A DNA stretch of 56,823 nucleotides from an uncultured Bacillota bacterium. Lineage in GTDB: Bacteria > Bacillota > Clostridia > Peptostreptococcales > Anaerovoracaceae. The number at the start of each line of letters is the position of its first letter. Position 1 is the first letter of the stretch. Under the pieces are notes generated by a model. It saw nothing but the letters and a program-made list of their open reading frames with translations. It was not told where the DNA came from and ran no database searches. The position numbers and the translations under genes are program-made. The stretch is taken from positions 1 through 56,823 of the forward strand of contig CAKMKG010000025.1 in the NCBI GenBank assembly GCA_927441425.1, read 5' to 3'. Below, one piece after another: positions 1 to 8,754 of the stretch.

Positions 1-398
1 TTAGATGTGCCATTAGTGGTCTCGGTTACATCGAGTTTAACCTTGTATGTTTTCGCTGCATTAATAGAAAAGCTTGTATTGAAACTATAAGTTGAACAGT
101 TTGTTAAAGTTTTTGTTGCAGATTTACCAGTTGAAGTTAACACTCCAGTAGATGAATTATATTCATATAAAGTTGCAGTTGTTTTAATCGAATCAGCCTC
201 AGTCGTTAAAGGACCCGTTGCAACAATATTTGCGTTGGTAGAGGCTGTTCGGGTTGCAGAGATTGTAACTTTTGAAATTCCTTGTACGATACTAATTGAT
301 TCGTCACTGTAAGATGAAGCGTAGATAAATCCATTCATAGAGATTGTTAAAGATAATACTGTTAACATGAGAATAATGATTTTCATTGTTTTTTTCAT
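1..398 (-). CDS. Secreted protein of unknown function, C-terminus beyond the window
   Basis: An open frame of 132 codons runs off the left edge without a stop. It starts at an ATG (398) preceded by a perfect AGGAGG six bases upstream. The first ~28 residues form a Sec signal peptide (Lys-rich start, then a hydrophobic run ending near FIYASS). The rest is rich in Ser and Thr with alternating beta-like residues (for example KVTISATRTAS and TYKVKLDVTETTNG), so a secreted beta-strand domain is likely. It is transcribed divergently from the secreted protein at 596 and shares its promoter-like element. I do not recognise the family with certainty. Function unknown. Confidence 0.75.
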   Translation of the reverse strand, partial: MKKTMKIIILMLTVLSLTISMNGFIYASSYSDESISIVQGISKVTISATRTASTNANIVATGPLTTEADSIKTTATLYEYNSSTGVLTSTGKSATKTLTNCSTYSFNTSFSINAAKTYKVKLDVTETTNGTS

Positions 399-427
399 TG
401 GTTTCCTCCTGAATAATTCATTTATTA

Positions 428-460
428 ATTAGAGGGTGATTTTAGCCAAAAACGTTTCAA
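428..460 (-). promoter_or_regulatory. Promoter-like element of the leftward secreted-protein gene
   Basis: Read on the minus strand this 33-nt element starts TTGAAACG, contains TTTTGGCT and ends CACCCTCTAAT, about 30 nt before the AGGAGG and start codon. It matches the element at 502-534 on the other strand in all three blocks with the same overall spacing. The TGAAAC block resembles the -35 of ECF-type sigma factors; the -10 is not a clean match to any consensus I know. It could instead be a regulator's operator. Confidence 0.5.
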
Positions 461-501
461 AAATTTATAGAAAAATATATTTTTTGATTTTTTTAAAATA
501 A

Positions 502-534
502 TTGAAACGAATTTTGGCTTTTTTAACCTCTAAT
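502..534 (+). promoter_or_regulatory. Promoter-like element of the rightward secreted-protein gene
   Basis: The plus-strand element begins TTGAAACG, contains TTTTGGCT and ends AACCTCTAAT, about 60 nt upstream of the start codon at 596. It is the partner of the element at 428-460. The two lie in inverted orientation, separated by a very AT-rich 41-nt spacer. No good sigma-A promoter (TTGACA/TATAAT with 16-18 nt spacing) is visible in this interval. Confidence 0.5.
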
Positions 535-595
535 ATACAGATGGCCATCTAAAAGATAAAGTAACAATTATTAGAAACAGGAGGAAAATCAAATT

Positions 596-1177
596 ATGAA
601 AAAAATTGTAACTATCATCATGGCATGTATTCTAATGCTTATGCCACTCTCGGTATGTGCCGAAGACCAACCTGTTGATCAAAGCCAAGCAATGAGTAAT
701 AACATTTCACCCTCAGCAGATTCTACAAACGGCAAGGGGGTTTTAAGAGAAGCAGTAAATTATTATTTGTTTTCAAAAACTAGCGAGACTGTTGACAAGA
801 CCGGTGCAAGTGTTCAAAAAGTCTCTGCTGATGTAATCGGTCCAGGAACGATTACTTCCACTGTGACAAAAACGATATCAGCTTCATTTTCATCAACTTT
901 AGCAAGCAATAATCAGGGATTAATAAGGGCTACCATTAGTGGGCAGTATGGAATGAGCCTCTCAAATTCGCTTGGTTATTCTCTGACTATCGCGTCTGGG
1001 AAAAAGGGCTATATGGCATTTCAACCATATAGATTGGTTGTAAAGGGTAATCTGAAATACTATAATAGCCTATATCCCGATACGCCTCTTTCTACAACAG
1101 CAGTAACAGCATATTTCCCAAAGAAACTTTCAAATGATGATTTCGCGGATGGTCTATTTTATATAAAATATATATAA
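596..1177 (+). CDS. Secreted protein of unknown function
   Basis: The 193-residue product starts at an ATG with AGGAGGAAA just upstream. Residues 1-22 are a clear signal peptide with a cleavage site around VCAED. The mature part is Ser/Thr-rich, with a central TITSTVTKTISASF stretch and a C-terminal segment of alternating hydrophobic and polar residues (GYSLTIASGKKGYMAFQPYR), which suggests a beta-rich extracellular fold. There is no cell-wall sorting motif and only one cysteine, inside the signal peptide. It is divergent from the gene at 398 and probably co-regulated with it. I do not recognise the family; a secreted structural protein or a pore-forming-like protein are both possible, neither shown. 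Confidence 0.8.
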   Translation: MKKIVTIIMACILMLMPLSVCAEDQPVDQSQAMSNNISPSADSTNGKGVLREAVNYYLFSKTSETVDKTGASVQKVSADVIGPGTITSTVTKTISASFSSTLASNNQGLIRATISGQYGMSLSNSLGYSLTIASGKKGYMAFQPYRLVVKGNLKYYNSLYPDTPLSTTAVTAYFPKKLSNDDFADGLFYIKYI

Positions 1178-1263
1178 GATAGATATATTTTAATTTCAAA
1201 GGGGTATTATTATGATCTCAACTCGGGCGTGATAATATCCCTTCCGACTTCGGGGTGAGTAAA

Positions 1264-1833
1264 ATGAATAAAAATAAAACAACTATTTTCTTCTTTGTTC
1301 TTATAATTATAGTTGGTGTCATTCTAATATCTGTTGGATACATTGGGTCAGCAAATTCGGATGCTCAACGGTTTAAATTTGATAGTCAAGAGACTGCACT
1401 AATTAATGGCATGAACCAAAGTTATAATAAGACAACAGAGCTAAAAGATCCACTTGAGAATATTATTTTATCAACAGAGCATAATGGAAATTTATATATA
1501 GTTATTAAAGTTCCGTTTAGTGAATACGGGATGGATAAAGATTACGCGTATGTAGCAGCGGTAAAAGAAAAGAACAGTAAATACTGCTTTGACAAACTTT
1601 CACCTGACATTAGTCTGAACACTATAGGAGACATCAAGGATGTTGATTATACACCAAATGCAACCTTTTATTTTGACAACATAGAAGGCTTGTATTTTGC
1701 AGTGGGAAAAATATATGATGAGAATTATAGAGCATATATAAATGGGGAAGAAATTCAATTACTTAACAGCAATATTTATGTTGCTGTTAAAGAACAAGAA
1801 AGACCTCAAATTGATGTGGTAAAGATGAATTAG
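1264..1833 (+). CDS. Membrane-anchored extracellular protein of unknown function
   Basis: The product is 189 residues from the ATG at 1264. An in-frame GTG at 1255 exists, but it lies inside GGGGTGAG, which is better read as the ribosome binding site of the ATG. Residues ~6-28 form one transmembrane helix (FFFVLIIIVGVILISVGYIG). The remaining ~160 residues are hydrophilic and probably outside the cell. There is no lipobox and no recognised domain. The gene follows the secreted-protein gene by ~85 bp in the same direction and shares its AT-rich composition. Function unknown. Confidence 0.75.
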   Translation: MNKNKTTIFFFVLIIIVGVILISVGYIGSANSDAQRFKFDSQETALINGMNQSYNKTTELKDPLENIILSTEHNGNLYIVIKVPFSEYGMDKDYAYVAAVKEKNSKYCFDKLSPDISLNTIGDIKDVDYTPNATFYFDNIEGLYFAVGKIYDENYRAYINGEEIQLLNSNIYVAVKEQERPQIDVVKMN

Positions 1834-1873
1834 AAGATAATCAGGGAAGTTAATCATGTTGCTAGATTAAGTA

Positions 1874-1895
1874 AGTATGCTGTTAATGGCATACT
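1874..1895 (+). other. Short stem-loop in an intergenic gap
   Basis: AGTATGC and GCATACT pair around an 8-nt loop. There is no U-tract, so it is not a standard terminator. It lies between the membrane protein and the broken gene at 2003. Role unknown. Confidence 0.35.
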
Positions 1896-2002
1896 GCAAG
1901 TAGCATTTCTACACAACGTTGCAGTAACTTTCATACGGTGAAAAAATTGAAAGGAATTGAGCTTTAAAACAAAGCAGCTCCTGATTTATAAAGGAGAAAA
2001 TT

Positions 2003-2338
2003 ATGAACCATCGTATACAAAAACACACCCTTATTACATTAGTAACTATTTTATTTATAATTGTCTGTTTTGCTTTCTTTTTTTCTATCGTTACAACGAC
2101 GGGACATATTGTTATTAAAGACAAAGAAGTCATTGGTGGCAAATATTATATCTATTTTGATAATAACTATAATAACAGAACTAACATAACTCAAATAGAA
2201 TGAACAAAAGAGGAATATGACAAGGTTGTTTTGTATGAAAAGTCAACATATGAAATTTCATATAAAATCAGTATGCTTTTCCCTGATAAAGGTAAGTTGA
2301 TATATCTTAACTTTGACATTACTGATAACAAAGAGTAG
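2003..2338 (+). pseudogene. Small membrane-anchored protein gene interrupted by an in-frame TGA
   Basis: A good start (AAGGAG, then ATG at 2003) opens a 66-codon frame with an N-terminal transmembrane helix (residues ~9-30). It stops at a TGA at 2201-2203. The same frame then stays open for 44 more codons to a TAG at 2336-2338, and the downstream part looks like real protein (EEYDKVVLYEKSTYEISYK). The simplest reading is a ~111-residue gene with one nonsense mutation. Readthrough, or a functional short product, cannot be excluded. It lies in the AT-rich left-end region with other small exported proteins. No family recognised. Confidence 0.6.
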
Positions 2339-2388
2339 ATTTTGGTTGAAATTTTCGTTTTAAAGGGCAAATATAAGCAGTATAAAAG

Positions 2389-2427
2389 CACCAGCTAACC
2401 ATAGCGGTAAGCTGGCGCATTTTTATT
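2389..2427 (+). terminator. Rho-independent terminator after the left-end genes
   Basis: CCAGCT and AGCTGG pair, extended by ACC/GGT around one mismatch, and CGCATTTTTATT follows. It closes the rightward left-end genes, which converge on guaA. Confidence 0.65.
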
Positions 2428-2448
2428 ACTCTTTAATTTCTGTTTTTC

Positions 2449-2514
2449 AAGGCGATGGATTTTTTTCGCGAGGCAAGCATTGCAACAACGCGTAGCGGAA
2501 AAAAGACGAGCCTT
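2449..2514. repeat. Nested palindromic element abutting the guaA stop codon
   Basis: The outer arms AAGGC/GCCTT enclose a second pair, TTTTTTTCGC and GCGGAAAAAA, around a ~28-nt core. The element ends at the guaA stop codon. It may serve as the guaA terminator, since on the minus strand a run of Ts sits in the stem. Its block order (TTTTCGC, GGCAAG, ..., GCGGAAA) resembles the larger palindromic element at 45513-45672, so both may belong to one dispersed repeat family. Confidence 0.4.
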
Positions 2515-4076
2515 TACTCCCACTCAATTGTGCTCGGTGGCTTCGAGGTAATGTCATAAACAATTCTATTTACGCCTTTTACTTCGTTTACGATTCTATT
2601 GCTGATCTTCTCCAGCACGTCATAGGGGATCCTGGCCCAATCGCTGGTCATGCCGTCTACACTGGTTACGGCACGGATGCCTACGGTATAGTCATAGGTT
2701 CTGAAATCGCCCATGACGCCGACGCTTCTGATATTCGGCAGTACGGTGAAGTACTGCCAGATTTCCCGTTCCAGGCCGTTTAATCTTACTTCTTCTCTCA
2801 GGATCCAGTCTGATTCACGGATGATGTGCAGCTTTTCATCGGTAATCTCACCGAGACATCGGATTGCAAGTCCGGGCCCTGGGAAGGGCTGACGCCATAC
2901 GAGTTCCGATGCGATGCCGATCTCTTCGCCGACCTTTCTCACTTCATCCTTGAAGAGCAGTCTCAGGGGTTCCAGGAGCTCCATTTTCATATCTGCAGGC
3001 AGTCCGCCTACGTTGTGATGGCTCTTGATGACGGCTGATTCTCCGGTTCCACTTTCCACCACATCGGGATAGATGGTTCCCTGAAGTAGGAAATCGATTC
3101 CACCTTCCTGTTCATAGAGTAGCTTGGATTCTTCCTCAAATACCCGGATAAATTCCGTACCAATAATCTTTCTCTTGGTTTCCGGATCGGAAACGCCGGC
3201 CAGCTTCTCAAGGAAGCGCTCCTGTACGTTGACCCTTTTTATTTTCATATGGAACTGCTTTCCGTATACTTCCATGACCTGATCGCCTTCATTCTTACGG
3301 AGCAGTCCGTGATCGACAAAGATACAGGTCAGGTTGTCGCCAATGGCCTTATGAACCAGAACGGCAGCAACGGAGGAATCCACGCCGCCGGAAAGGGCGC
3401 AAAGCACCTTTTTATCTCCTACGATCTGCTTGATTTCTTCGATTTTGGTCTTGGCGAAGTTGGCCATGGTCCAGTTTGGTTCGCAGCCGCAGACCTTGTA
3501 AAGGAAGTTTTTCAACAGATCCTGCCCGAAGGGTGTATGATGGACTTCCGGGTGGAATTGAACGGCATACAGCTTTTTCTCAACATGCTCCATGGATGCG
3601 GTAGGGCAGTGATCCGTATAGGATGATACGGCAAAGCCTTCCGGAACCTGCTTGATATAGTCTGTATGGCTCATCCAGCAGATGCTATCGGGTGCGATAT
3701 CCTGATATAGTAGACTGCTACAATCCTTTTCTGCACCGCTTCCCTGCAGAAGCTTTACTCTGCCGTATTCCTTAAAGTCCGGGCTTACCACCTCACCACC
3801 TAGGACATGGGCCATGAGCTGAGCACCATAGCAGATCCCGAGAATCGGAACCCCCATTTCGAATAGCTCCTTTGGCAGAGAAGGAGCTCCCTCTTCATAA
3901 ACGCTGGCAGGACCGCCGGTAAAGATGATCCCTTTGGGTCTGCTCTCTTTTACTCGTTCCAGACATTTCGAGTAGGGAACGATTTCGCAATATACACTGG
4001 CTTCTCTGACTCTCCGTGCAATCAGTTGATTGTACTGGCCGCCAAAGTCAACCACTAAAATTCCATTAAACTCCAT
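2514..4076 (-). CDS. guaA: GMP synthase (glutamine-hydrolysing)
   Basis: Cytoplasmic enzyme converting XMP, ATP and glutamine to GMP, the last step of GMP synthesis. The 520 residues match the usual length. The N-terminal class I glutamine amidotransferase domain carries the nucleophile Cys82 in GICYGAQ and the partners His175 and Glu177 in HPEV. The ATP-pyrophosphatase domain starts at the PP-loop LSGGVDSS (228-235). The C-terminal dimerisation domain ends with the typical KPPSTIEWE. The start has GAAAGGA upstream. The gene begins 14 nt after guaB, so both enzymes of the XMP-to-GMP branch are co-transcribed. Confidence 0.98.
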   Translation of the reverse strand: MEFNGILVVDFGGQYNQLIARRVREASVYCEIVPYSKCLERVKESRPKGIIFTGGPASVYEEGAPSLPKELFEMGVPILGICYGAQLMAHVLGGEVVSPDFKEYGRVKLLQGSGAEKDCSSLLYQDIAPDSICWMSHTDYIKQVPEGFAVSSYTDHCPTASMEHVEKKLYAVQFHPEVHHTPFGQDLLKNFLYKVCGCEPNWTMANFAKTKIEEIKQIVGDKKVLCALSGGVDSSVAAVLVHKAIGDNLTCIFVDHGLLRKNEGDQVMEVYGKQFHMKIKRVNVQERFLEKLAGVSDPETKRKIIGTEFIRVFEEESKLLYEQEGGIDFLLQGTIYPDVVESGTGESAVIKSHHNVGGLPADMKMELLEPLRLLFKDEVRKVGEEIGIASELVWRQPFPGPGLAIRCLGEITDEKLHIIRESDWILREEVRLNGLEREIWQYFTVLPNIRSVGVMGDFRTYDYTVGIRAVTSVDGMTSDWARIPYDVLEKISNRIVNEVKGVNRIVYDITSKPPSTIEWE

Positions 4077-4090
4077 TCTTGTATCCTTTC

Positions 4091-5599
4091 TTATCTCAAT
4101 TGGTTCGCAGCGGTTTCCTTCAAAATAACGTCATGGGCTCCACCTTCTACGATGCTTGTGGCGGATACCAATGTGAGCTTTGTATCGTTCTGCAACGCCT
4201 CGATAGAAAGCACGCCGCAATTGCACATAGTCGACTTTACCTTGTTCAGGGAAAGGGTCACATTATCCTTTAAGGAGCCTGCATACGGAACGTAGGAATC
4301 CACTCCCTCTTCAAAGGAGAGCTTGCCGTCGCCGCCAAGGTCATACCGTTGCCAGTTTCGCGCCCGGTTGGAGCCTTCGCCCCAATATTCTTTTACATAG
4401 TTTCCATTAATATTCAACTTGTTGGTCGGGCTCTCGTCAAATCGGGCGAAGTATCTTCCAAGCATGAGGAAGTCGGCACCCATGGCAAGAGCCAGCGTCA
4501 TATGATAATCATATACAATTCCGCCGTCAGAGCAGATCGGGATGTAGGTCCCTGTTTTCTCAAAATATTCATTCCTTGCTTCCGCAACCTCGATGACCGC
4601 TGTCGCCTGACCGCGGCCGATCCCCTTTTGTTCTCTTGTGATACAGATGGAGCCTCCGCCGATCCCAACCTTGACAAAGTCGGCCCCGGCCTCTGCTAGG
4701 AAGAGGAAGCCTTCTTTATCGATGACATTTCCGGCGCCGATCTTTACCTTGCTGCCGTAATTGCTTCTGACAAAGCCGATGGTCTCCTTTTGATATTCAG
4801 AAAACCCTTCCGAGGAGTCGATGCAGAGCACATCTGCTCCGGCTTGAACCAACGCGGGAATTCGTTCCGCATAATCTCTGGTATTGACTCCGGCTCCTAC
4901 CACATAACTTTTTCCGGCATCCAGGAGTTCATTCGGATTTGCTTTATGAGAATCGTAATCCTTGCGGAAAACGAAGTAGATCAATCTTTGATTTTTATCA
5001 ATGATGGGAAGGGCGTTCAGTTTGTGATCCCATAGCATATCATTGGCTTCCGATAGGGTGACCCCTTCGTTTGCATAAACGAGGGAGGAAAAAGGAGTCA
5101 TAATATCTGAAACCTTGGCATCAATGGACATCCTACTGACACGGTAATCTCTGCTGGTTACGATCCCGAGGATTTTGCCGTCTGCAGTTCCGTCATCGGT
5201 GACCGCAACCGTGGAATGTCCACTTCGATCTTTCAATTCCAGAATATCCTTCAAGGTCTGATCCGGTCTCAAGTTGGAGTCACTTCTGACGAAGCCTGCC
5301 TTGTGGCTCTTTACCCGTTTCACCATGGCCGCTTGGCTTTCGATAGGCTGGGAGCCAAAAATAAATGAAATTCCACCTTCCTTTGCCAATGCGATTGCCA
5401 GTTTATCGTCGGAAACCGACTGCATAATCGCAGACACCAGTGGAATATTCATGGTGATCTCTGATTCTTCCCCCCTTTGGAATTTCACAATTGGGGTTTT
5501 CAAGCTTACATTTTCCATCGTACAATCTTTTGACGAATACCCTGGTACCAAGAGAAATTCGTTAAAGGTGCGGGATGGTTCTTTAAAATAAAAAGCCAT
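4091..5599 (-). CDS. guaB: IMP dehydrogenase, Tritrichomonas-like subtype
   Basis: Cytoplasmic NAD-dependent oxidation of IMP to XMP. I chose the ATG at 5599, which has a perfect AAGGAGG; an upstream ATG at 5634-5632 lies in a leader hairpin. The product is 502 residues: a TIM barrel with two CBS modules inserted around residues 100-220. The catalytic loop is [18 protein letters not shown] with Cys319, and the flap carries Arg418-Tyr419 in NWQRYD. Most bacterial enzymes instead have SICTTRIVAGVGVPQ. The loop, the [11 protein letters not shown] block and the residue numbers agree with my recollection of the Tritrichomonas foetus enzyme. The gene is followed after 14 nt by guaA. Confidence 0.97.
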   Translation of the reverse strand: MAFYFKEPSRTFNEFLLVPGYSSKDCTMENVSLKTPIVKFQRGEESEITMNIPLVSAIMQSVSDDKLAIALAKEGGISFIFGSQPIESQAAMVKRVKSHKAGFVRSDSNLRPDQTLKDILELKDRSGHSTVAVTDDGTADGKILGIVTSRDYRVSRMSIDAKVSDIMTPFSSLVYANEGVTLSEANDMLWDHKLNALPIIDKNQRLIYFVFRKDYDSHKANPNELLDAGKSYVVGAGVNTRDYAERIPALVQAGADVLCIDSSEGFSEYQKETIGFVRSNYGSKVKIGAGNVIDKEGFLFLAEAGADFVKVGIGGGSICITREQKGIGRGQATAVIEVAEARNEYFEKTGTYIPICSDGGIVYDYHMTLALAMGADFLMLGRYFARFDESPTNKLNINGNYVKEYWGEGSNRARNWQRYDLGGDGKLSFEEGVDSYVPYAGSLKDNVTLSLNKVKSTMCNCGVLSIEALQNDTKLTLVSATSIVEGGAHDVILKETAANQLR

Positions 5600-5623
5600 T
5601 TTTTTATCATCCTCCTTAACTGG

Positions 5624-5654
5624 CCGCCCCATTTGTGATGCAAATTGAGGGCGG
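5624..5654 (-). promoter_or_regulatory. Stem-loop in the guaB leader
   Basis: CCGCCC and GGGCGG form a 6-bp GC stem that continues after small bulges with ATTTG/CAAAT around a 5-nt loop. It sits directly upstream of the guaB AAGGAGG and has no U-tract. It may stabilise mRNA processed between the M15 gene and guaB or affect translation; this is inference. Confidence 0.45.
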
Positions 5655-5680
5655 AATCTATATCATCAAATCACTATTTT

Positions 5681-6562
5681 CTACTCAATTCCTTTGATCT
5701 GCAGGAACTCCTCCAGCGTCAGCTCCTGTTCATACATTTCCTTCGCTGCGGCCAATCCCACGTATCTTATATGCCAAGGCTCATATTGGTAGCCTGTGAT
5801 TTCTGATTTCCCCTTGGGGAATCGAATGATAAACCCGAACTGATGCGCATGGTCTGCAAGCCATTTTCCTTCTTCCATTTTATCGTAATCATTGGAAAGC
5901 TGATAGTCAACGCTTGGGGAGGATACATCAACGGCAAGCCCGGTCTGATGTTCACTCTCTCCAGGTCTCGCGCTGTACTTATTCGCAGCCTCCTCTCCCT
6001 CCTTCGCAACGTAATTGTCGAAAAGAATCTTCTGGAAGGCGTAGGAGCGGTAAGCGGTTGTCATTTTCAGTTCAAGGTTCTCTTCGGCAGCTTTGTCCAC
6101 CATCCGGTGGAAAGCCTCCGCGGCCTCGGCTCTCATGTATCTTGTCGTTTCGGAACGATCAGAAACGAAATACTTAATTTTTACTAAATCATCCGGTTTG
6201 TAAGCCTGATCGATGGGATGTTGTTTGTTCACCAAGATCAGCAGGCCCTTCTCGGCCGCCTCCTGAATTGCCAGCTCTCTGTCTGCGATCTCTTCGGGCG
6301 AATCGCCTTCCTCACCGGCTTGTCCATCGTTCTCTTCCGTATTTCGATCCGGTAGGCTTTCATCCTCCGGCTTGTCCTCCTCTTCCCTGTCTATGCCGGG
6401 GATCGGTTCATCCGCTCCGTCGATGTTAGCGCTCGGTTCGTCCGTTCCTCCGGTGAGTCCCAGCGACCAGAAATTACCGGAGCCGTAGGTCGTCCAGACA
6501 AAGGTTTCGATCAGTAAAAGTGATATGATAATAACCAATTTGATTCTTTTTTCATTTCCCAT
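5681..6562 (-). CDS. Membrane-anchored D-alanyl-D-alanine carboxypeptidase, M15B (VanY-like)
   Basis: Zinc peptidase expected to trim the terminal D-Ala from peptidoglycan stem peptides outside the membrane. Of the 293 residues, 8-26 form an N-terminal anchor. Residues ~38-95 are an acidic low-complexity linker, and the catalytic M15 domain occupies ~105-290. Zinc ligands and catalytic residues are visible: His205 and Asp212 in SEHQTGLAVD, Glu261 and His264 in EPWHIRYVG, with the family motif TTAYRSY before them. It is 81 bp upstream of guaB in the same direction, so partial readthrough into guaBA is possible. Confidence 0.92.
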   Translation of the reverse strand: MGNEKRIKLVIIISLLLIETFVWTTYGSGNFWSLGLTGGTDEPSANIDGADEPIPGIDREEEDKPEDESLPDRNTEENDGQAGEEGDSPEEIADRELAIQEAAEKGLLILVNKQHPIDQAYKPDDLVKIKYFVSDRSETTRYMRAEAAEAFHRMVDKAAEENLELKMTTAYRSYAFQKILFDNYVAKEGEEAANKYSARPGESEHQTGLAVDVSSPSVDYQLSNDYDKMEEGKWLADHAHQFGFIIRFPKGKSEITGYQYEPWHIRYVGLAAAKEMYEQELTLEEFLQIKGIE

Positions 6563-6692
6563 GCTGTCTTATCCTGACTATGTGAATTCAGTATACAGTC
6601 TTACCATAATTATGTAAAGAATGTGTCCTGCTTAAACGATAAAGAGTAAAATCTATATTAAAGTATTTTACATCAAATATCGTCTTTTTTCA

Positions 6693-6722
6693 ACAAAAAG
6701 GCCGAAGAAAACTTCTGCCTTA
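6693..6722 (-). terminator. Terminator of the permease/kinase/regulator/reductase operon
   Basis: On the minus strand AAGGCAGAAG-TTTT-CTTCGGCCTTTTTG forms a strong hairpin followed by Ts, about 30 nt after the reductase stop codon. Confidence 0.8.
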
Positions 6723-6753
6723 AATATTCGTAAATATTCCTTAAAGATTGCTT

Positions 6754-8721
6754 CTATCGGGCGGCTTCATATGCCTCCATCAGTGCCTTGCCTATATTTC
6801 CAACTTTTGCTGCATCCCCGACGATGCGATAATGAAATTTCCCGCTTTCCTCAAGCCAATGAATCAGTGGCTGACCTTGGGAACGGTATCCTGTGGCAAG
6901 TATAACAGTCTGCGCTTCTCGGAAGGATGTTTGTCCCGCTGCATTGATTACAACCTCGCTCTCCAGAATCTCTTCCACTCTGGCAGTTGTAATCATCTCT
7001 ATGCCATACCGCGCCATCTGCTTTACTATGATACGCCGCAGTCCACCCAGGTCAGCCCCCATTTTCCCTGCCATTTCCACTACAGTGATATCGGAGCTGC
7101 AGCACAAATCTCTTTTCATATCATTTTCTGCAAACTCTACAATAAATTTTTCCCCTGTTTCAGAGAGCTTCCGTTTTCTTGCTAGATATAATGCCGTTTC
7201 CAGTCCAACAGAACCTCCCCCGATCACGAGTATTTTTCCTCTTCTCAAAATGGCTGCTAAAGAATCCCCTGCTTCCAACACTTGCTGCGCAGTATAAACA
7301 TGTTTTTGGTTTACTCCCGGAATCGAAGGTACAATCGGCTTACTTCCTGACGCGACCACAACAAAATCAGGATTTTCTCTTTCAATATAGGAGGAATCGA
7401 CTAAAATACCGCATTTTACGCGAACATGACTTCGTTCCAATTCTGCCCCCATGGCTTTGATATTTCTGGCGATGTTATCTTTATAAGGAGCCTTCGACGC
7501 CACATGCAACAAGCCTCCAATGATTTTTTCATCGGTACACAATTGAACCTCGTCTCCTTGTTTGGCGCATTGCAACGCCGCCTCAATTCCCGCCGGCCCT
7601 CCACCTACGATCAATGTCCTGCGTCCTGATTCTCTTTTATCAGCCAACTCTGTCTCTTTTCCGACTTCCGGATTAAAAATACAGGTGACCTCCTGCATAT
7701 TCAGCACCTTTTCGATACATCCTTTATTGCACCCGATGCATCTTCGATACGGGATCCCTTGCTCCATCTTGCGTACAAAATCACTGTCTGCTAAAAAAGC
7801 TCTTGCGCAGCCTACAAAATCTGCATTTCCCTGTTCTATGATTTCCTTTGCAATATCCTCGTTATTGATTCTGTTGCATGCAATTACGGGAATTTTCACA
7901 TGCTGCTTCACTTCTCGTGCAAGGAATGCGAAGCCGCCTTCCGGGAGGTGCATGGAGATCTGCGGTATCTCAGACTCATGCCAGCCGCCGGTCACATTGA
8001 TCCCATCCAGATATTTCTCTGCTTTTTTTATAAGGCGTATGGTTTCCTGAATTCCGTATCCGCCTAACATATCGCTTGCGGAAACTCTCAGAATCACCGG
8101 ATAGTCTTTCCCCACCGATTCCCGAACTGATTTGATAACCTCCAAAGGAAATCCCATTCTGTTTTCCATATTACCGCCATATTCATCGGTTCTTTTGTTT
8201 GTAAGGGGGGATAGGAATTGTGAAAGAAGATATCCTGCGCTGCAGCTAATCTCCACTCCGTCAACGCCGGCCATCCTGCATAGATTTGCCGCTCTTCCGA
8301 ATTCGTGTACAATCTCTTCTATCTCACCTACCGAAAGCTCTTTGGGAAGCTCTTTATAAATTGGTGACGGGATCGGAGAAGGCGCCACCGGACATGCTTC
8401 CTGATCTGCCATCATTCCTAACGCGCCATTTCTTCCTGCATGAAACAACTGGATCAGCAGCTTGCCTGATTGATTATGAACCCCTCTGGCCATCTTGCTT
8501 AACTGCTCCTTATTGTCCGGCTCCAAAACACTCATATTGATGTATGCCCCAACTTTTGAAACTCCCATTACCGCAGTTACCGCTGCCGCTCCGCCCTTTG
8601 CTCTTTTTTCCAGAAAGGCTGTCTCTTTTTCCATGGAAAAACCGGTGTGAAGCGCTGTCATTATGACTCTGTTATCCAGAACCATACTTCCTATTCTTCC
8701 TTTCATCATTAAATGACACAT
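6754..8721 (-). CDS. 2-enoate reductase / 2,4-dienoyl-CoA reductase-like flavoprotein (Old Yellow Enzyme family, FeS)
   Basis: The 655 residues show the full architecture of this family. A TIM-barrel FMN domain (1-~345) contains QLFHAGR and GYLLSQFLSPLTNKRTDEYGG. A [4Fe-4S] site follows at Cys328, Cys331, Cys335 and Cys347. FAD- and NAD(P)-binding Rossmann domains follow, with GGGPAG at 373 and a second GGGSVG motif further on. Such enzymes reduce activated C=C bonds in amino-acid Stickland pathways or enoyl-CoA metabolism; the substrate here is unknown. The HGAHGYL motif of simple OYEs is replaced by SCSAGYL, as in the dienoyl-CoA reductase branch. It starts 33 nt after a sigma-54-type regulator, with GGAGG before the ATG. 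Confidence 0.9.
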   Translation of the reverse strand: MCHLMMKGRIGSMVLDNRVIMTALHTGFSMEKETAFLEKRAKGGAAAVTAVMGVSKVGAYINMSVLEPDNKEQLSKMARGVHNQSGKLLIQLFHAGRNGALGMMADQEACPVAPSPIPSPIYKELPKELSVGEIEEIVHEFGRAANLCRMAGVDGVEISCSAGYLLSQFLSPLTNKRTDEYGGNMENRMGFPLEVIKSVRESVGKDYPVILRVSASDMLGGYGIQETIRLIKKAEKYLDGINVTGGWHESEIPQISMHLPEGGFAFLAREVKQHVKIPVIACNRINNEDIAKEIIEQGNADFVGCARAFLADSDFVRKMEQGIPYRRCIGCNKGCIEKVLNMQEVTCIFNPEVGKETELADKRESGRRTLIVGGGPAGIEAALQCAKQGDEVQLCTDEKIIGGLLHVASKAPYKDNIARNIKAMGAELERSHVRVKCGILVDSSYIERENPDFVVVASGSKPIVPSIPGVNQKHVYTAQQVLEAGDSLAAILRRGKILVIGGGSVGLETALYLARKRKLSETGEKFIVEFAENDMKRDLCCSSDITVVEMAGKMGADLGGLRRIIVKQMARYGIEMITTARVEEILESEVVINAAGQTSFREAQTVILATGYRSQGQPLIHWLEESGKFHYRIVGDAAKVGNIGKALMEAYEAAR

Positions 8722-8754
8722 TCCTTGACCTCCAAAACCGTTACGAACGATTGG

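Noticed and set aside
1909..2142. 77-codon minus-strand ORF overlapping the broken gene
   Set aside because: Antisense to a gene with a good start; no ribosome binding site.
8722..8754. Sigma-54 promoter between the regulator and reductase genes
   Set aside because: No TGGCAC-N5-TTGC-like sequence is present; the gap holds only a ribosome binding site.
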